Made by a program: the position numbers and the translations under genes. A stretch of DNA of 64,000 nucleotides from Rhynchopus sp. YZ270_cl-10. Lineage: Eukaryota > Euglenozoa > Diplonemea > Diplonemida > Diplonemidae. Shown one piece after another: positions 51,999-63,819 of the stretch (position 1 is its first letter; the number at the start of each line of letters is the position of its first letter). The stretch is taken from NCBI GenBank assembly GCA_964035575.1, contig OZ037910.1:124001-188000 (forward strand), read 5' to 3'. The notes below the pieces were generated by a model, which did not search any database, had not been told where the DNA came from, and worked only from the letters and a program-made list of their open reading frames with translations.

Positions 51999-53536
51999 TG
52001 TATTTATTCTGACAAAAATAGAGGATAAAAGGAATAGTTAGGTAAACAGTGGGGCCGCACCCCTTAGGGAGTTATATAAAGGTCTGTACAGGACGGCATA
52101 TCATAACCCCTAGGTGTGGCAGGGTAAGGCTAAGGCCTGTTGGTCGCTGTGTCATGCTCAGAGTGAAAAGACCCATTCATAGCATAGGGAAGCCACTGGA
52201 ACAGAAAGGGAATGGGTGCCACTTCCGCCTTGCGTCATCTCAGGCATGTCTATCTTCTTGCAAGTAGGACTCATGCACGTCGCAAGTGTATTTGAACACA
52301 GTGCAAGGCAAGACAGATCGTAACTGTTGCTGTTGTTGTTGCTGCTGGCGGTGTCGTCCCCAACACAACCACTGGCCCAGAACAGAGAAGGAGTGAGGGG
52401 GTGGGGAGGGGTAATGACAATGTGAGGGGGAGAAGAAAAAGTATATTGGGTTGGGGAATTCGAGACGCAGAAGTGAGAACAGAATCGGTACAGTAGATTG
52501 GTGTTTGTTTTTACAACAGGGGGAGAGGTGTTGGGAGGGGGAATGAATAGGGAATGGAAAGACATTTGTGTGGCACAACGGTGGGCCCTATGGGGAATGA
52601 CCACACCGTCCTATGAGATCGTGTCATGACACGTATAGGACGTGGAGTGAAATAAATGCAAAACATTTCAAAACGTTTGCAAAAGACAGAAGACGATTTT
52701 TGATACGGTAATGCGACACCACGACAAAAAGGCAAGAACAAAAACCAAAATAAAACAAAGTTGACTTGAAATACAAAGCCCTCTCGTGAACAGTGTTACC
52801 TTTGGTACAATAACCAGCTGTACCGGGGGGGTGGACACCCCAACCATCCATTTTTCGTGGTTTGCACAGGGTTTCCGCGTAGGCTTTTGGTCCCCCCGCC
52901 CGGGGGGACCAAATTTTGAAAATCGCAAAAAAAAAAAAAAAAAAAAAGGAAAAAATGCAGCATGAGGCACACTGGGTAGTACGGTGCGACGCACGGTTTC
53001 ATATGCACCTGTGACCCCATCGTGAGCAGCAATCGGTTCGATTAGTCCAAAGAAGACAGAAAAAGGAGGAGGAAAAAAAGGACGTAGCGTACCGTGCGCC
53101 TGCGGCGCTGAATTGTTTATCACCAGTGCACACAATCAAATGCAGTCCCAAGGTTTTGCGCGACTCTTCAAATTGCCTGCACCTACCCAACAAACACCAT
53201 CACCGTCTCAGCTTCCTTCACGAGCCGTTCAGCCTCCACCACCTTCACAAGCCAAAGAAAATAAGGCAAAAGTAGCGTACCGTGCGCCTGCGGCGCTCTT
53301 GCTATCTTCATTTAAACAAAAGCACGTTGGCAAAACTGCGAATCGTGGCAATTTTTTTCGCCTGCGGCGCCCACCTCCCTCCCCTCTCCTTCCGGTAGTT
53401 GCAGGGAGTCGCGCGCGCGAAGCGCGCGCGACGGCTCGGAGAAAGCGGGGGGACCAAATTTTGAGACCAAAAACCAAGCGGAAGCCCTGGCAATTTGCAC
53501 CTGAAAAAAAAAAAAAATCCAGTGAAAACAGACAGA
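51999..53536. other. Intergenic region with GC-rich palindromes
   Basis: No gene supported. It contains ggtccccccgcccgggggga near 52890, gtgcgcctgcggcgct twice (53097 and 53282), gcgcgcgaagcgcgcgc at 53411-53429, and diverged inverted copies of a segment (cagggtttccgcgtaggc ... ggtcccccc at 52866-52900, against its reverse complement at about 53445-53495). A ttgacttgaaatacaaagcc unit lies at 52762. Confidence 0.55.
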
Positions 53537-56500
53537 TCACACCCCACCCTTCCCTTTAGGACTACAACAGCTCCTCTGTGGAACCTTGACCACCTGCCTT
53601 AATGCTGTTGGGCTTGAGAACATGCCCTTTGCGATGCCTCCTGGTGGACTCTGTGCTGCCTTGGGGGTGGGCACATGCACTGTACGACGGGCACTACCTA
53701 CTGCAGAACCACCTTTCGCTGTACAGGTACGGGTGTGGCACGCATCACGTACTGGAGACATGGCACGCCCCTGCGGAGATGCAAGGAGGTGCAGCTTCTC
53801 GAAGACATCTAAGGCAGCGAAGTCTACTGCGACACCACCACCACCGCCACCACCCTTCCCACCAGGCGACACCACACCACCACCACCACCCCCACCGCCA
53901 CCCCTCTGACCTCCTTCATATCTCCTTCTCATCATATCAACAGCAGGTTTGTTCTTGCACGTAATCTCCTGCAGATGACTCTCTGTGTACGGATAGAGCC
54001 TGTCAAAGACCTTCCCTGAAGGGCTGTACGGTGTGCTAGAAGAGGGCGCCGGCTTGACAATGGTGCGTAGCTGCGCTGTGAGGGTGGTGTGTCTCCTTCG
54101 GACCCTCTGCTGGGAGAGGTAGGCCCCCCAGTGGGTGCCCTGCTCCGCAAGCTCTGTGAGGTCATTGTCGAGGCTCCGCTGCGCCTCTAGCAAGGCAATC
54201 CGCCGTCCAGATTCGTCGCGCTCACCCAACACCCCCGCCCACCACCCCAACCTCCCTGCTGACAACACGGCCTCCTCTCGAAGAATGTGCTCCCTCCCTT
54301 CTGCCTCTGCACCTTCGGTTGCACGCTTTGCATCCACCACACCCTCCACCACTTGAACCCCCGCTCCACACACCGCCTCAGCGACAGCCAAATCACCACA
54401 GTACTGTTCAAACAGCATCTCCCCTATCTTTTGCCTCGCCTCCACCAACCCAGCCGCTTCTAAACGAAGAAATGGACTGCCGCTTCGAGCAGGGGAGGTA
54501 GGCGAGGTAGGGGTATGCGCTCTGTGCGCATGAACAGGGCTTGTACACGCATCGGTAACACAAGCAGGGCGTCTTCTAGGTGAAGACTCAGTAGGTGAAA
54601 GGGGCGACCAAGGGGGTGAAGAAACCGACGACGGAGGTGAAGGTGCGAGAGCACCACCAGGCGGGCTGCATGGTGGGGAAATAGGGTGTGGCATGGCAGG
54701 AGGGAGGAAGCGGCCAAATGCTGCCCCCAGAACACCGCCACAAAGCACTGCCACGGCAAGCGCGTCCTGCAGGACGATGTTGCGCGGAGGGGACACAGGT
54801 GGTAGCTGGGTGCTCCCGTGGAGGCTGTGCCCTCGGCTGCTACTCAGAACAGAGGGGGAGAGCGAGCCTGTGGAGAGGAAAGAAAAGAGAGGAGTTGGTA
54901 CGATGGAAAGAAAAGAAAGATGATCCTAAGCCTCTCATGCTTAGTCACCTTATCATATTCGGAGAAAATGTTTTGTTAGAAACATTCAAGAAAATTAAAG
55001 GGGTTAAGATGATGCCAAGCCAAGATAAAGATAAGAGAGGTCTTGATTCAAAAAAAAATCACTCTGCAAACCAAAAAGTTGTGGCTTCACTTTTTTCACA
55101 ACACCCTTCACACACATACCATGCATCGCTGGTGAATCTGTTACCTCACCACCACCACCACCACCACGCCCTCCAGGCGCTATCAACAGCTTCTCGGCCT
55201 CTTCAGCCAAATGCGCTGCCTCGGAGCCACCACCACCACCACCACCACCACCCACCTCTTCTCTCCCATACCCTTCTGCAGCACTGTCTCCATCCTCCTC
55301 CTCCTCCTCCTCCTCCTCTGCCCAGTTCATATACGAATAGCCGTACTCCTCGTCTATAGAAGCAAACAGACTCCGAGCGGTCCGGTCTCTGCTGTGGGGT
55401 TTACCTCCTCCTCCTCCTCCCCCCCCTTTTCCATCATTTTTCCTATTTTCATGCGCTTTGCTCGCATCCAACAGAAAGCACATCCTCCCAATCTGGCTTG
55501 GGTCATGAGTCTGAAAGAACTCCTTTAAAGCCTCTGCATACTTCCCACCTTCGACAGCACGGCACACCTTAGGTGAGTGTGTTAACGCTGCCCCAATGCG
55601 GTCCCCGACCCGATCGCATAGCTTCATACAGTAGACGCGTAAGGCTGGGGGCGAAGGGTTGTGCGGAGGAGGGGAGGAGTGAGGGGATTGTTGTAGGGCT
55701 TCCTTGTGGGTCTGCTGGAGAGAGGAGAGGCGGGCCTTCCAATAGGCGGTGGCTAGGGTGCGGGGTGTCACCATGGCCTCTTCTTGTTGTTGTTGGAACT
55801 GTTTTTGGGGGGCTTTTTGTGGAGAATTTTGCGGATTTTGCGGGTTTTGAGGGTTTTGTGGAACCTCCTCTGAAGAACCTACCTCCCTTCCCGGCGCCTT
55901 CGGAAACACAAACGACGCCAGGCTGTTTTCGTAGTCAAAGCTCTGTCTCGGCTCCTCTCTTCCCCCTTCTGCCTTCTGCACGGCCTCCTCTTCGACGTCC
56001 TGCGGGGTCTTCTCCTTCACCTCCTTCACCTCCTCCTTTGCCTTTACGGTCTCCTCTTTTACTTCTTCTTTCGCTTCTGGTACATATACCGTGGTCGGCC
56101 TTGTTGTTCCCCACACCCGGTCAATATCTCCCGCAGAGACAAAAAGCTCTTCAGAGTTGAAGCTAGAAGCAAGCCCTTTGCGGGCCTGCGCAAACCCTGC
56201 TGCCCCGGAGGCACCAAAAATGGTTTTTTGCGGCTTCGACGTTGGGGTGTCCCTCTCTACGCTGCGCTGGTACTCAGCTGCGGCTGTGGAGAACCTATGC
56301 TGCTCCTTCGGACTTTGCAGCGTTAACGAAAACCGTCTTGACGGGGTCAGCACACCCGGAGAAGGCACACCGTTGTGCCTGGGGGAAGGGGTGCATGAAG
56401 TGTCAATCCCAAGCCTGCCCCCTCCCGTTCGTTTTTTGAGGCCTCCGAAGCCCGAAGGAGGGGTAGCGGAAGAGGGGCCTTTTGTAACCTCAGCTGGCTT

Positions 56501-57331
56501 GTCTTCGGAGGAAGGGGAAGGCGGTACGTCCTCTTCAGGTATTTCTGCCACCGAGCCATGAGAAATCCTGCTCATTCTTCGTTTATTGAAGGCAGCGTAC
56601 ATCTCTGTTTGTCCAGACTCTCCAGGCGGGTCGTCTTGAAGCTCCTCTAATAACTCTGACAACCTTCCCTCGAATTTCTTAAGGTACGTTGCCGCCTTCC
56701 GCTCTGGGACCCCTCTGGTGTGAAAAATGAATCGTATTTGTTTTTCAAGGACCGCCTCGTCCTCTAGATCCCCTTCGTCATCGTCGTCATCTTCGAGATG
56801 TGCACCATCGTCTCTCAAGGTTTTTGATGTTTCTGGGGAAAACAATTCCTGATGTTGCGGGGTCTGAGGCGAAGGAGGTTGCGGAAAAGCAGGAGGAGGC
56901 TGCAACAACACCGACCCTTCCAGCTGTGGGTTCGTGCTGAAAGACCCGACCACATCGGAGCCCCCACCCGGTGGTACTGAAGGGGTACGGCGCTTCCTTC
57001 GCACCATCGCTTCTGTGAGAGACAGACTCATCGTTCCGTCCTCCCATACTACATCGTACGACCGTTGGGTCTGATTTGGCTCCGCAGGGTGGACCTTGAA
57101 GATGCTGGCAACGTACCACGCATTTTCAGACTCCCAATGCGCTTCTACTGCATCGCCGACAGCGAACCGTGGGCTTCCCGCAGGGGTAGTGGTTGCTGTC
57201 GTTGTATCCCCCGAAGTAGTGTTTACCAGAAGACGTGGCGGAAGCTGTGCAGGTGACAACGCCCCAGGTGATGAATGCGAAGAAGATGCCCAGCTATCAG
57301 AAGAAACGCTGGAGCGGCGAGGTCGGGACAT
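53537..57331 (-). CDS. Tudor-like domain protein with internal hydrophobic segment, 1,180 residues
   Basis: Exon 1 is 57331-55120 and exon 2 is 54867-53537, joined by GCATG|GTATGT and CTCCACAG|GCTCG. The join is in frame (one base carried over) and links what look like two separate ORFs; the downstream ORF has no ATG near its start, which supports the join. Residues about 55-112 (RFAVGDAVEAHWESENAWY, then YDVVWEDGTMSL) look like a Tudor/Agenet-type barrel that could bind methylated peptides. Acidic, Pro-rich and Lys/Glu-rich low-complexity regions follow, with a possible helical domain (DRIGAALTHSPKVCRAVEGG, then ALKEFFQTHDPSQIGRM). Just after the join a hydrophobic stretch (ALAVAVLCGGVLGAAF) may span a membrane. 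The C-terminus has coiled-coil and Gly-rich segments. The Tudor call is by pattern only; the overall function is unknown. Confidence 0.65.
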
Positions 57332-58127
57332 TTAATATGGGTTTTTTTTGAAGAAAAAAAAATAGGGGGGGGATTATGAGCAGATTAATACAAACCGCTC
57401 TGTGCTTTTATCCAAACCTAGAGAATGAAGAATGAGCTGATTTTTGGGTTGATTGGTCACCTTGAAAACCCGTCGTACCCTTGAGGGAGGAGGAGGAGAA
57501 GGAGGAGGGGGTGTGTGTTCTCGTTTTCTGTTTGTGTGGGTTGGCTAGGTGTACCGTGTGTGTTCTGTGGTGAAGGTGTAATGTGTGAGGGAGTTAATGA
57601 GGACAGAAGTACAACAAAAAAAAAAAGTACACTTTATTTTTAGAATGAGCCACACCAAAATATCGATTCCCCCCAACAAATAACACAACACACTGCCAAT
57701 ACTTTCAATATTCAATATCCAATCAATATCCAGATTACAATATTTGGTGCTCCTGATAACCCCATTTTGCGTACTTGTTGCGTACTTGTTGCGTACTTGT
57801 TGCGTACTTGTTGCGTAGTTCTTGCGTACTTCGTGAAAGCACGGGGCTTCATTTTCATTTTGTGGGTATTTTTTTTGAAAAAAATTTCTCGCTGGTAAAG
57901 CTTTTATGGTGTGGCACCGGTCCAAATTCCCCGTGGTTCGCCCGTATGTCTCCCGTGGTATGCACCAGGCTGGGGGGTACCCTGTTTTATTTTTTTTTTC
58001 CGGGTTTGCGGGAATGTGAAGGAAAACGCTGGCATTTGCATTTTTGAGCCAATCCCAGGAAGTGGTGGGGTCATTTTGCAGAAATGGCCAAGTTGTTGAC
58101 CTATAGAAAAAATTCACTGTACAATAC
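57332..58127. other. Intergenic region with gttgcgtactt repeats and a dispersed motif
   Basis: A short direct repeat (ttgcgtacttg, about five units) lies at about 57770-57830 and recurs at 60045-60105. The phrase ccccgtggttcgcccgtatg at 57938 recurs at 59060, and the motif gcatttgcatttttgagcc ... gtggtggggtc lies at about 58032-58075. No gene seen. Confidence 0.55.
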
Positions 58128-58257
58128 ACTGTACACACTGTACACACTGTACACACTGTACACACTGTACACACTGTACACACTGTACACACTGTACACA
58201 CTGTACACACTGTACACACTGTACACACTGTACACACTGTACACACTGTACACACTG
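58128..58257 (+). repeat. 9-bp satellite (CTGTACACA)n
   Basis: About 14 tandem copies of ctgtacaca. It is followed by a spacer of about 30 bp that contains a doubled gcgataattg before the next array. Confidence 0.96.
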
Positions 58258-58287
58258 CGATAATTGATTAATGCGATAATTGTGAGT

Positions 58288-58566
58288 ATACACAGTATAC
58301 ACAGTATACACAGTATACACAGTATACACAGTATACACAGTATACACAGTATACACAGTATACACAGTATACACAGTATACACAGTATACACAGTATACA
58401 CAGTATACACAGTATACACAGTATACACAGTATACACAGTATACACAGTATACACAGTATACACAGTATACACAGTATACACAGTATACACAGTATACAC
58501 AGTATACACAGTATACACAGTATACACAGTATACACAGTATACACAGTATACACAGTATACACAGT
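58288..58566 (+). repeat. 9-bp satellite (CAGTATACA)n
   Basis: About 31 perfect tandem copies of cagtataca. It differs from the neighbouring array only at the bases between CA and ACA. ORFs through it are repeat artefacts. Confidence 0.97.
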
Positions 58567-58788
58567 ACGTCCCCTGGCAGACCCTCCACCACGGGGAGGT
58601 GCTGCCCTGCCACCAACACACCACGTCGTCATTGTGCGTGTCTCTGTCGCTTCTGGCTTTGCTCGGGGGACTCGTCTCTGCTTCGTTTCGGACGTGCTTC
58701 AACCACAAGCTTACTCAGCTTCCCGTTCCTCACTTCGTTGGACACAACACTGCTGCAGCCGGAAAGGTAATACACAGGGGATTGGGAG

Positions 58789-58878
58789 TACAGTACAGTA
58801 CAGTACAGTACAGTACAGTACAGTACAGTACAGTACAGTACAGTACAGTACAGTACAGTACAGTACAGTACAGTACAG
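58789..58878 (+). repeat. 5-bp satellite (CAGTA)n
   Basis: About 18 tandem copies of cagta. The 5-bp unit equals the first five bases of the 9-bp units in the arrays at 58288 and 59226. The segment between this array and the previous one (58567-58788) is unique sequence with no clear gene. Confidence 0.96.
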
Positions 58879-59225
58879 TCTGTAGGGGTTGAAAAAAAAA
58901 TTTACCCGAGAAAACCACTTTTTTGGGATAATTCAGCGCATTAGAAAATTTTGCGACCCCGCTCGGTTAGAACCGTGACTCTGTGTGACCCTTACCACCG
59001 TGAGAGTAAACACCAAAAAACGGGAAAAATAAAAATAAAAAGGGGTACCCCCTCCAAATTCCCCGTGGTTCGCCCGTATGTCTCCCGCGGTTGTACCGCG
59101 TACAACGGTTCACACCAAATTTAATTATTACCCCACCGGCATTTGCAATTTCGGAATCCGTCCGGCCAGTGGTGGGGTCAATTTGCCGAAATGGACAAGT
59201 TCTCGTTGTTAATCAATTTCCTCAC

Positions 59226-59850
59226 AGTACACAGTACACAGTACACAGTACACAGTGCACAGTACACAGTGCACAGTACACAGTGCACAGTACACAGTAC
59301 ACAGTACACAGTACACAGTACACAGTACACAGTACACAGTACACAGTACACAGTACACAGTACACAGTACACAGTACACAGTACACAGTACACAGTACAC
59401 AGTACACAGTACACAGTACACAGTACACAGTACACAGTACACAGTACACAGTACACAGTACACAGTACACAGTACACAGTACACAGTACACAGTACACAG
59501 TACACAGTACACAGTACACAGTACACAGTACACAGTACACAGTACACAGTACACAGTACACAGTACACAGTACACAGTACACAGTACACAGTACACAGTA
59601 CACAGTACACAGTACACAGTACACAGTACACAGTACACAGTACACAGTACACAGTACACAGTACACAGTACACAGTACACAGTACACAGTACACAGTACA
59701 CAGTACACAGTACACAGTACACAGTACACAGTACACAGTACACAGTACACAGTACACAGTACACAGTACACAGTACACAGTACACAGTACACAGTACACA
59801 GTACACAGTACACAGTACACAGTACACAGTACACAGTACAGTACAGTACA
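59226..59850 (+). repeat. 9-bp satellite (CAGTACACA)n
   Basis: About 69 tandem copies of cagtacaca. A few variant units (cagtgcaca) lie near the left end, and the right end decays into the 5-bp form (cagtacagtacagta). The right-hand transition shows conversion between 9-bp and 5-bp units. Confidence 0.97.
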
Positions 59851-60579
59851 GCCTATGCGGTGGTCATCCCTGCAAAAAACCTGGAATTTCCCCCCGCAAA
59901 ACATGCTTAATTTTTGCTTTTTGCCACTTTCAGGTGATTCCTGCACTTTTGGGGTCAATGCGTGCACAAACTGGCTTCTGGAACCCTAAAACCAAAAAAC
60001 CCCAAAAAATACCCACAAAGTAAAAATGAAGCCCACCCCCATTTTGCGTACATTTTGCGTACATTTTGCGTACTTGTTGCGTAGTTGTTGCGTACTTGGG
60101 ATTTTTTATTTCTGGAGTACCAATATTTCAATTTTTTTGGAGGAAAAAAATGTCTCTCTACGTTTTATGAATCTTTTTGCAAAGGTTTCCACCAATAAAA
60201 AGAAAGGGCACGCTAGACTCGTTAACGGGCAACGAGCATACACAACACACAACACACAACACACAGGCAGAGAAAGAGAGAAAAGGGGGGACAACATTTA
60301 GACAGAACAGCGACATCCGCGTTCACTTTCTTTTCGCTTTTGCCATCTCCTCTCTTCACCTCTCAATAGTATTTTTGAATTGATTTCACTTTTGTTTCGT
60401 GATAACTGCTTTCTGTCCCCTTCTTTCTGCACTCGCCCCATATGCGGACACACCACCTGCGGCAATACAACACACGCAAACAATCATATCTTTCAACAAA
60501 CAAACAAACAATCACTATTTTGTTTCCTTTACTTTCTTTCCCGATATTTCCCGAGCACAGATTGAAGGCCCATTGCACT
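59851..60579. other. Intergenic region, repeat remnants only
   Basis: Holds ttgcgtac-type direct repeats at about 60045-60105, matching 57770-57830, and a short (acaacac)n tract near 60240-60262. No gene seen. Confidence 0.45.
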
Positions 60580-60864
60580 TTAGAGGAACCCTTCACTTTC
60601 TCTTTGCAGGGAGGGCACAAACTTCAGTACCCCAAATGCCTCGTCTTCATCTAGACTGCCGAGATGGATATGTGCAGTCCTCTTTTTGCTCCCTTCCGTT
60701 TCTTCCAGTTCCTCATCGAATAAGTATGTCAACGAAGTCCAGACAAAACGGATCTCTGGGAAATACGTTTTGCCAGACCCGGGGATGCCGACCATAGTGA
60801 TCACGTGCCACCGATTTGATGTTCGCGACGTCATCATTACGTGACATTCATTTGTTTGGCACAT
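60580..60864 (-). pseudogene. P-loop NTPase remnant, possibly of the RHS/Crinkler-like family
   Basis: A frame of 94 residues with a clear Walker A motif (MVGIPGSGKTYFPE) followed by helices (FDEELEETEG). It is too short for a complete NTPase and lies immediately downstream (minus strand) of the NTPase-nuclease gene. It looks like a broken remnant of a related gene. Assignment to the same family is inference from position and the P-loop. Confidence 0.45.
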
Positions 60865-60959
60865 TGCTATTCACAAGGTAAGTTGATTACTTCACTCACT
60901 ACGGAAACATGGCAGCCACACATCACTCCGCCAGCTCTGTTGCTTCGTGGTGTGGTCTT

Positions 60960-63819
60960 CTAAATTAGTTTACAGATTCTCCGGAAGAACGGCACGTGTC
61001 TCGTCATCATTGATCTGGTCGGGGGTAGAGGTGTCTTCCACATGTGGTTGGGAATATGCGAGCCCCGAGACAGCAATGCAGGCCACACAGGACGCGATGA
61101 CAACAGAGTTGCGGTGCGAAAGTGTGGTGGAGAGTCTTCGACCTCAATCACCTCTTCCTTTCCAGTACTACTGTACAGAAGTGTCGTCATTGGCGCCCAC
61201 GTTGTCGTCTCAGGACTCATCACACAGTCACCTTCGAGCTCGGAGTTGGTGATGAGAAGGTAATTCTGGTCTTTCCATGGAGCCACGCTGCAGTTGCTGA
61301 GATGCTCGACATTCCCGGGCTTCTCGAGAAGAGCCTGTAGTGATAGGTGGACGTCCTTCGCCTTCTTGAGCATCGTGGTCTTCTCGGTCATGTAACGAAC
61401 ATCATAGGCTGGGTATTTCTTGAACTTCGCGTCTGCGTAACGTATCTGTAGTGTATGTTTCGTGTTCTTCTTCTCCAACGTCACCAAAATGAAGTCCAGC
61501 GGTGCCGATCCACCGCAATGCACCAGAATCGTGTCGCCGCGAGTGTCGAGCTTTTTAAGCGACTTTTCAAACTCGTCGCTGAGTGCTGTGCGTTCATCGG
61601 AGTTTTTACTGTCGAAGGGATGACTCTTGCCTGTGTCACCCAGTTTCTGCCGCATAACCTTCCGTACAGAAAGTGGAAACCATTTCAGTAGTCGCTGTGT
61701 CTTTGCAGACGTCGGCAAGTAGTTGTCGTTTTTCCTGCCGTGATAGAAGAAGCTCAAGAAAAGAGCCAAAGTCTGGAAGGCGATACCCTCGAAGTCGTGC
61801 CAATCCGGGTGAAGACCTGACAGCTTCACCATGCCAGGAAGAGAAACGAACTCAGGTGGAATCTCCAACTCCTTCGCGATGCTCTCCAGCACACCGAAGT
61901 CAATCAACGGACGTTGCTTCCCCTCCTGATCCACAAGACGAACCATGTTTACAGGCACTTTGCCACTCTCGAGCGTCTTGCCAGCTGCAGCTGCCTGAAG
62001 AACCCGTCGAACATTCATCCCTTTCTCCCAATAGAGAGCTGACGAGTTCGGATAAATGGTGAAGTTGTTCACAGATTTCACATCCGTAATCTGTCTCGCT
62101 CGTGGCCATGCGAATGCTGCAAAGAGACGGATGTCATCATCGGACACTTCGCACCCTTTGGAAACTGCACTGCATGCATCGCGAACAAGCTGGTGAAACT
62201 CTTCCTGGCTCAGCAAAGCCTCCTCTTGTGTGCTGAGGGAAATGTTTTTGCCTTCTTTTGCATCACTGAGGTGGGTCTGCGGGTCGATCCCCGTGCATAC
62301 AGGAAGCACCCTCACTCGCACACCCATGTCCTTTTGGAGCTCTCGCAGGTACTTCAGAGCAAACCGTGCGCCATCTGGACATTGCTCATCCAGCATCTGA
62401 CCTTCATCAACGACGATGATGAGCACAAGGTCGGGTTGTTCCTGGGCTAGCTGCTTGAGTATCTCCCTCACTTTTGATTCTATTGTGGCCAAGTGCACGC
62501 GCCGAAGCTGTTCCTTGGTCAGGGTGGGGAGTTCGAACTCCTTCTGCACGTCCGAGTTTTCAGTGTCAAGTTCATCTGGGTTCTTTAGCTTCCTGTATGC
62601 ATTGAGCCAAGCAAACAAGCGGGAGCACAACAGCACTCTTATGGATTTCCGTGTTGGGTTCGCTGCGAGGAAGGATCTTTCGTCACAACTCATAGGTGAT
62701 CTGCAGTTGAAGCCAATGTACGCCACCACCGGATTGTACTTCTTCTCCTTGTCCTGCTCTTGAAAACCTTGCCGTGCTGTCAATGTGCCAAACGTCTTCC
62801 CCACTCCAGATCCACACGCCAACACCAGTGCTCTTGTCTCTTGCATCTTCATGCCATCCGTGATTCCCTCCACAGTGGAGACCAACACCTTGTTGAATCC
62901 TTCACGCCCAAAACGCTTTTCTTGCCCGTTGGTACTTGGTAAGCATAGCGGAGTGTCCATCTTCGCGAGAACGTCGAGATCAAATGGCTGCTGTTGAGCT
63001 GCCGCAGCTGAAACGTACCCGAATATCCGGATAACAATCTCCAACTGATTATTGACGCTCTGTAAGTGTGTGGAAAATGAATGTACAAAACTACAAACAA
63101 CAAAATAACAACAAAGTTGCACCACACTGCGCATCACCACTGCCGACTTTGCAACCCCAACACACATGTTGCGAATGGGTCATGCTAGACAGATGAAACT
63201 AAAAGTGGGTGTCAAAAGCAAGTAGACCACTCGCCGTGCCTCCAAAAGGTCCGAGGTTCCCTGCGCCACACAGACAGTACAACCACATGTAATGACTCAA
63301 CTCAAAGGTTGAGTGAATAGAAACAGCAAAGAGTTCTGCACGACAAATATGTTGCGAACGGGTCATGCTGGACAGATAAAATAAACATCTGTGTGGAAAG
63401 CAAATGTTACATACCCCCAGCAGCTTCTCGAACTCGGCGATCTCGGCGTTGATAATTCTCTTGCCTTGCTTGCTGGTGCGGTTGTCGTTAGTGAGGTCCA
63501 CGTAGACGTCGAGGTGCTTCAGTTGTTCGACAGTCACCTTTCCATCCTTGCATTCCTTTAACGCTAGGATCTGCTCCTGCAGCTTGTCCTCCTTTGACTT
63601 CAGTTTAGTCACTCTCTCAAGAGCTTTGACCATGGGAGGCAAGTGTCCGCCCTCAGCAGGCATACTTGTGGGAGGGGAGGCCTTTACATAAGGCCTTTTG
63701 TGACCTTTTTTGCCCCTTCCTCTTCCTCTCTGCCTTCGTTTGGGTTTTTTGTTCTCTCCTTCATTGTTCGCTGTTGTTTTAGGGGAGCTTGTTTCCGTTC
63801 CTCCAAGTTTTGCAGGCAT
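60960..63819 (-). CDS. RHS/Crinkler-like P-loop NTPase fused to a restriction-type nuclease domain
   Basis: Two exons: 63819-63415 and 63059-60960, joined by CTGGGG|GTATGT and TTACAG|AGCGTC in phase 0, giving 834 residues. I chose the ATG at 63819; the upstream frame looks like leader. Exon 1 has a strongly basic stretch (KKPKRRQRGRGRGKKGHK), a likely nuclear signal, then a coiled coil. Exon 2 has a Walker A motif (LACGSGVGKTFGT), a Walker B-like strand (LVLIIVVDEGQML) and downstream helices as in the NTPases of RHS (retrotransposon hotspot) and Crinkler proteins. The C-terminal part has SAPLDFILVTLE followed by LQIRYADAKF, resembling the Asp...(Glu/Gln)-x-Lys core of restriction-endonuclease-like domains found after these NTPases. 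RHS/CRN proteins are linked to transposon control, chromatin or host-directed effects. The gene looks whole. The family call is by motif order and needs a profile search. Confidence 0.65.

Noticed and set aside
58101-59989. Many ORFs of 150-310 codons on both strands
   Set aside because: 9-bp repeats keep all frames open; the translations are simple repeats.
62849-63167. Extra N-terminal residues of the NTPase-nuclease ORF (hydrophobic start near 63167) and an overlapping 92-codon ORF
   Set aside because: They lie in or overlap the intron; a consensus donor and acceptor with matching phase join the ORF to the upstream exon instead.
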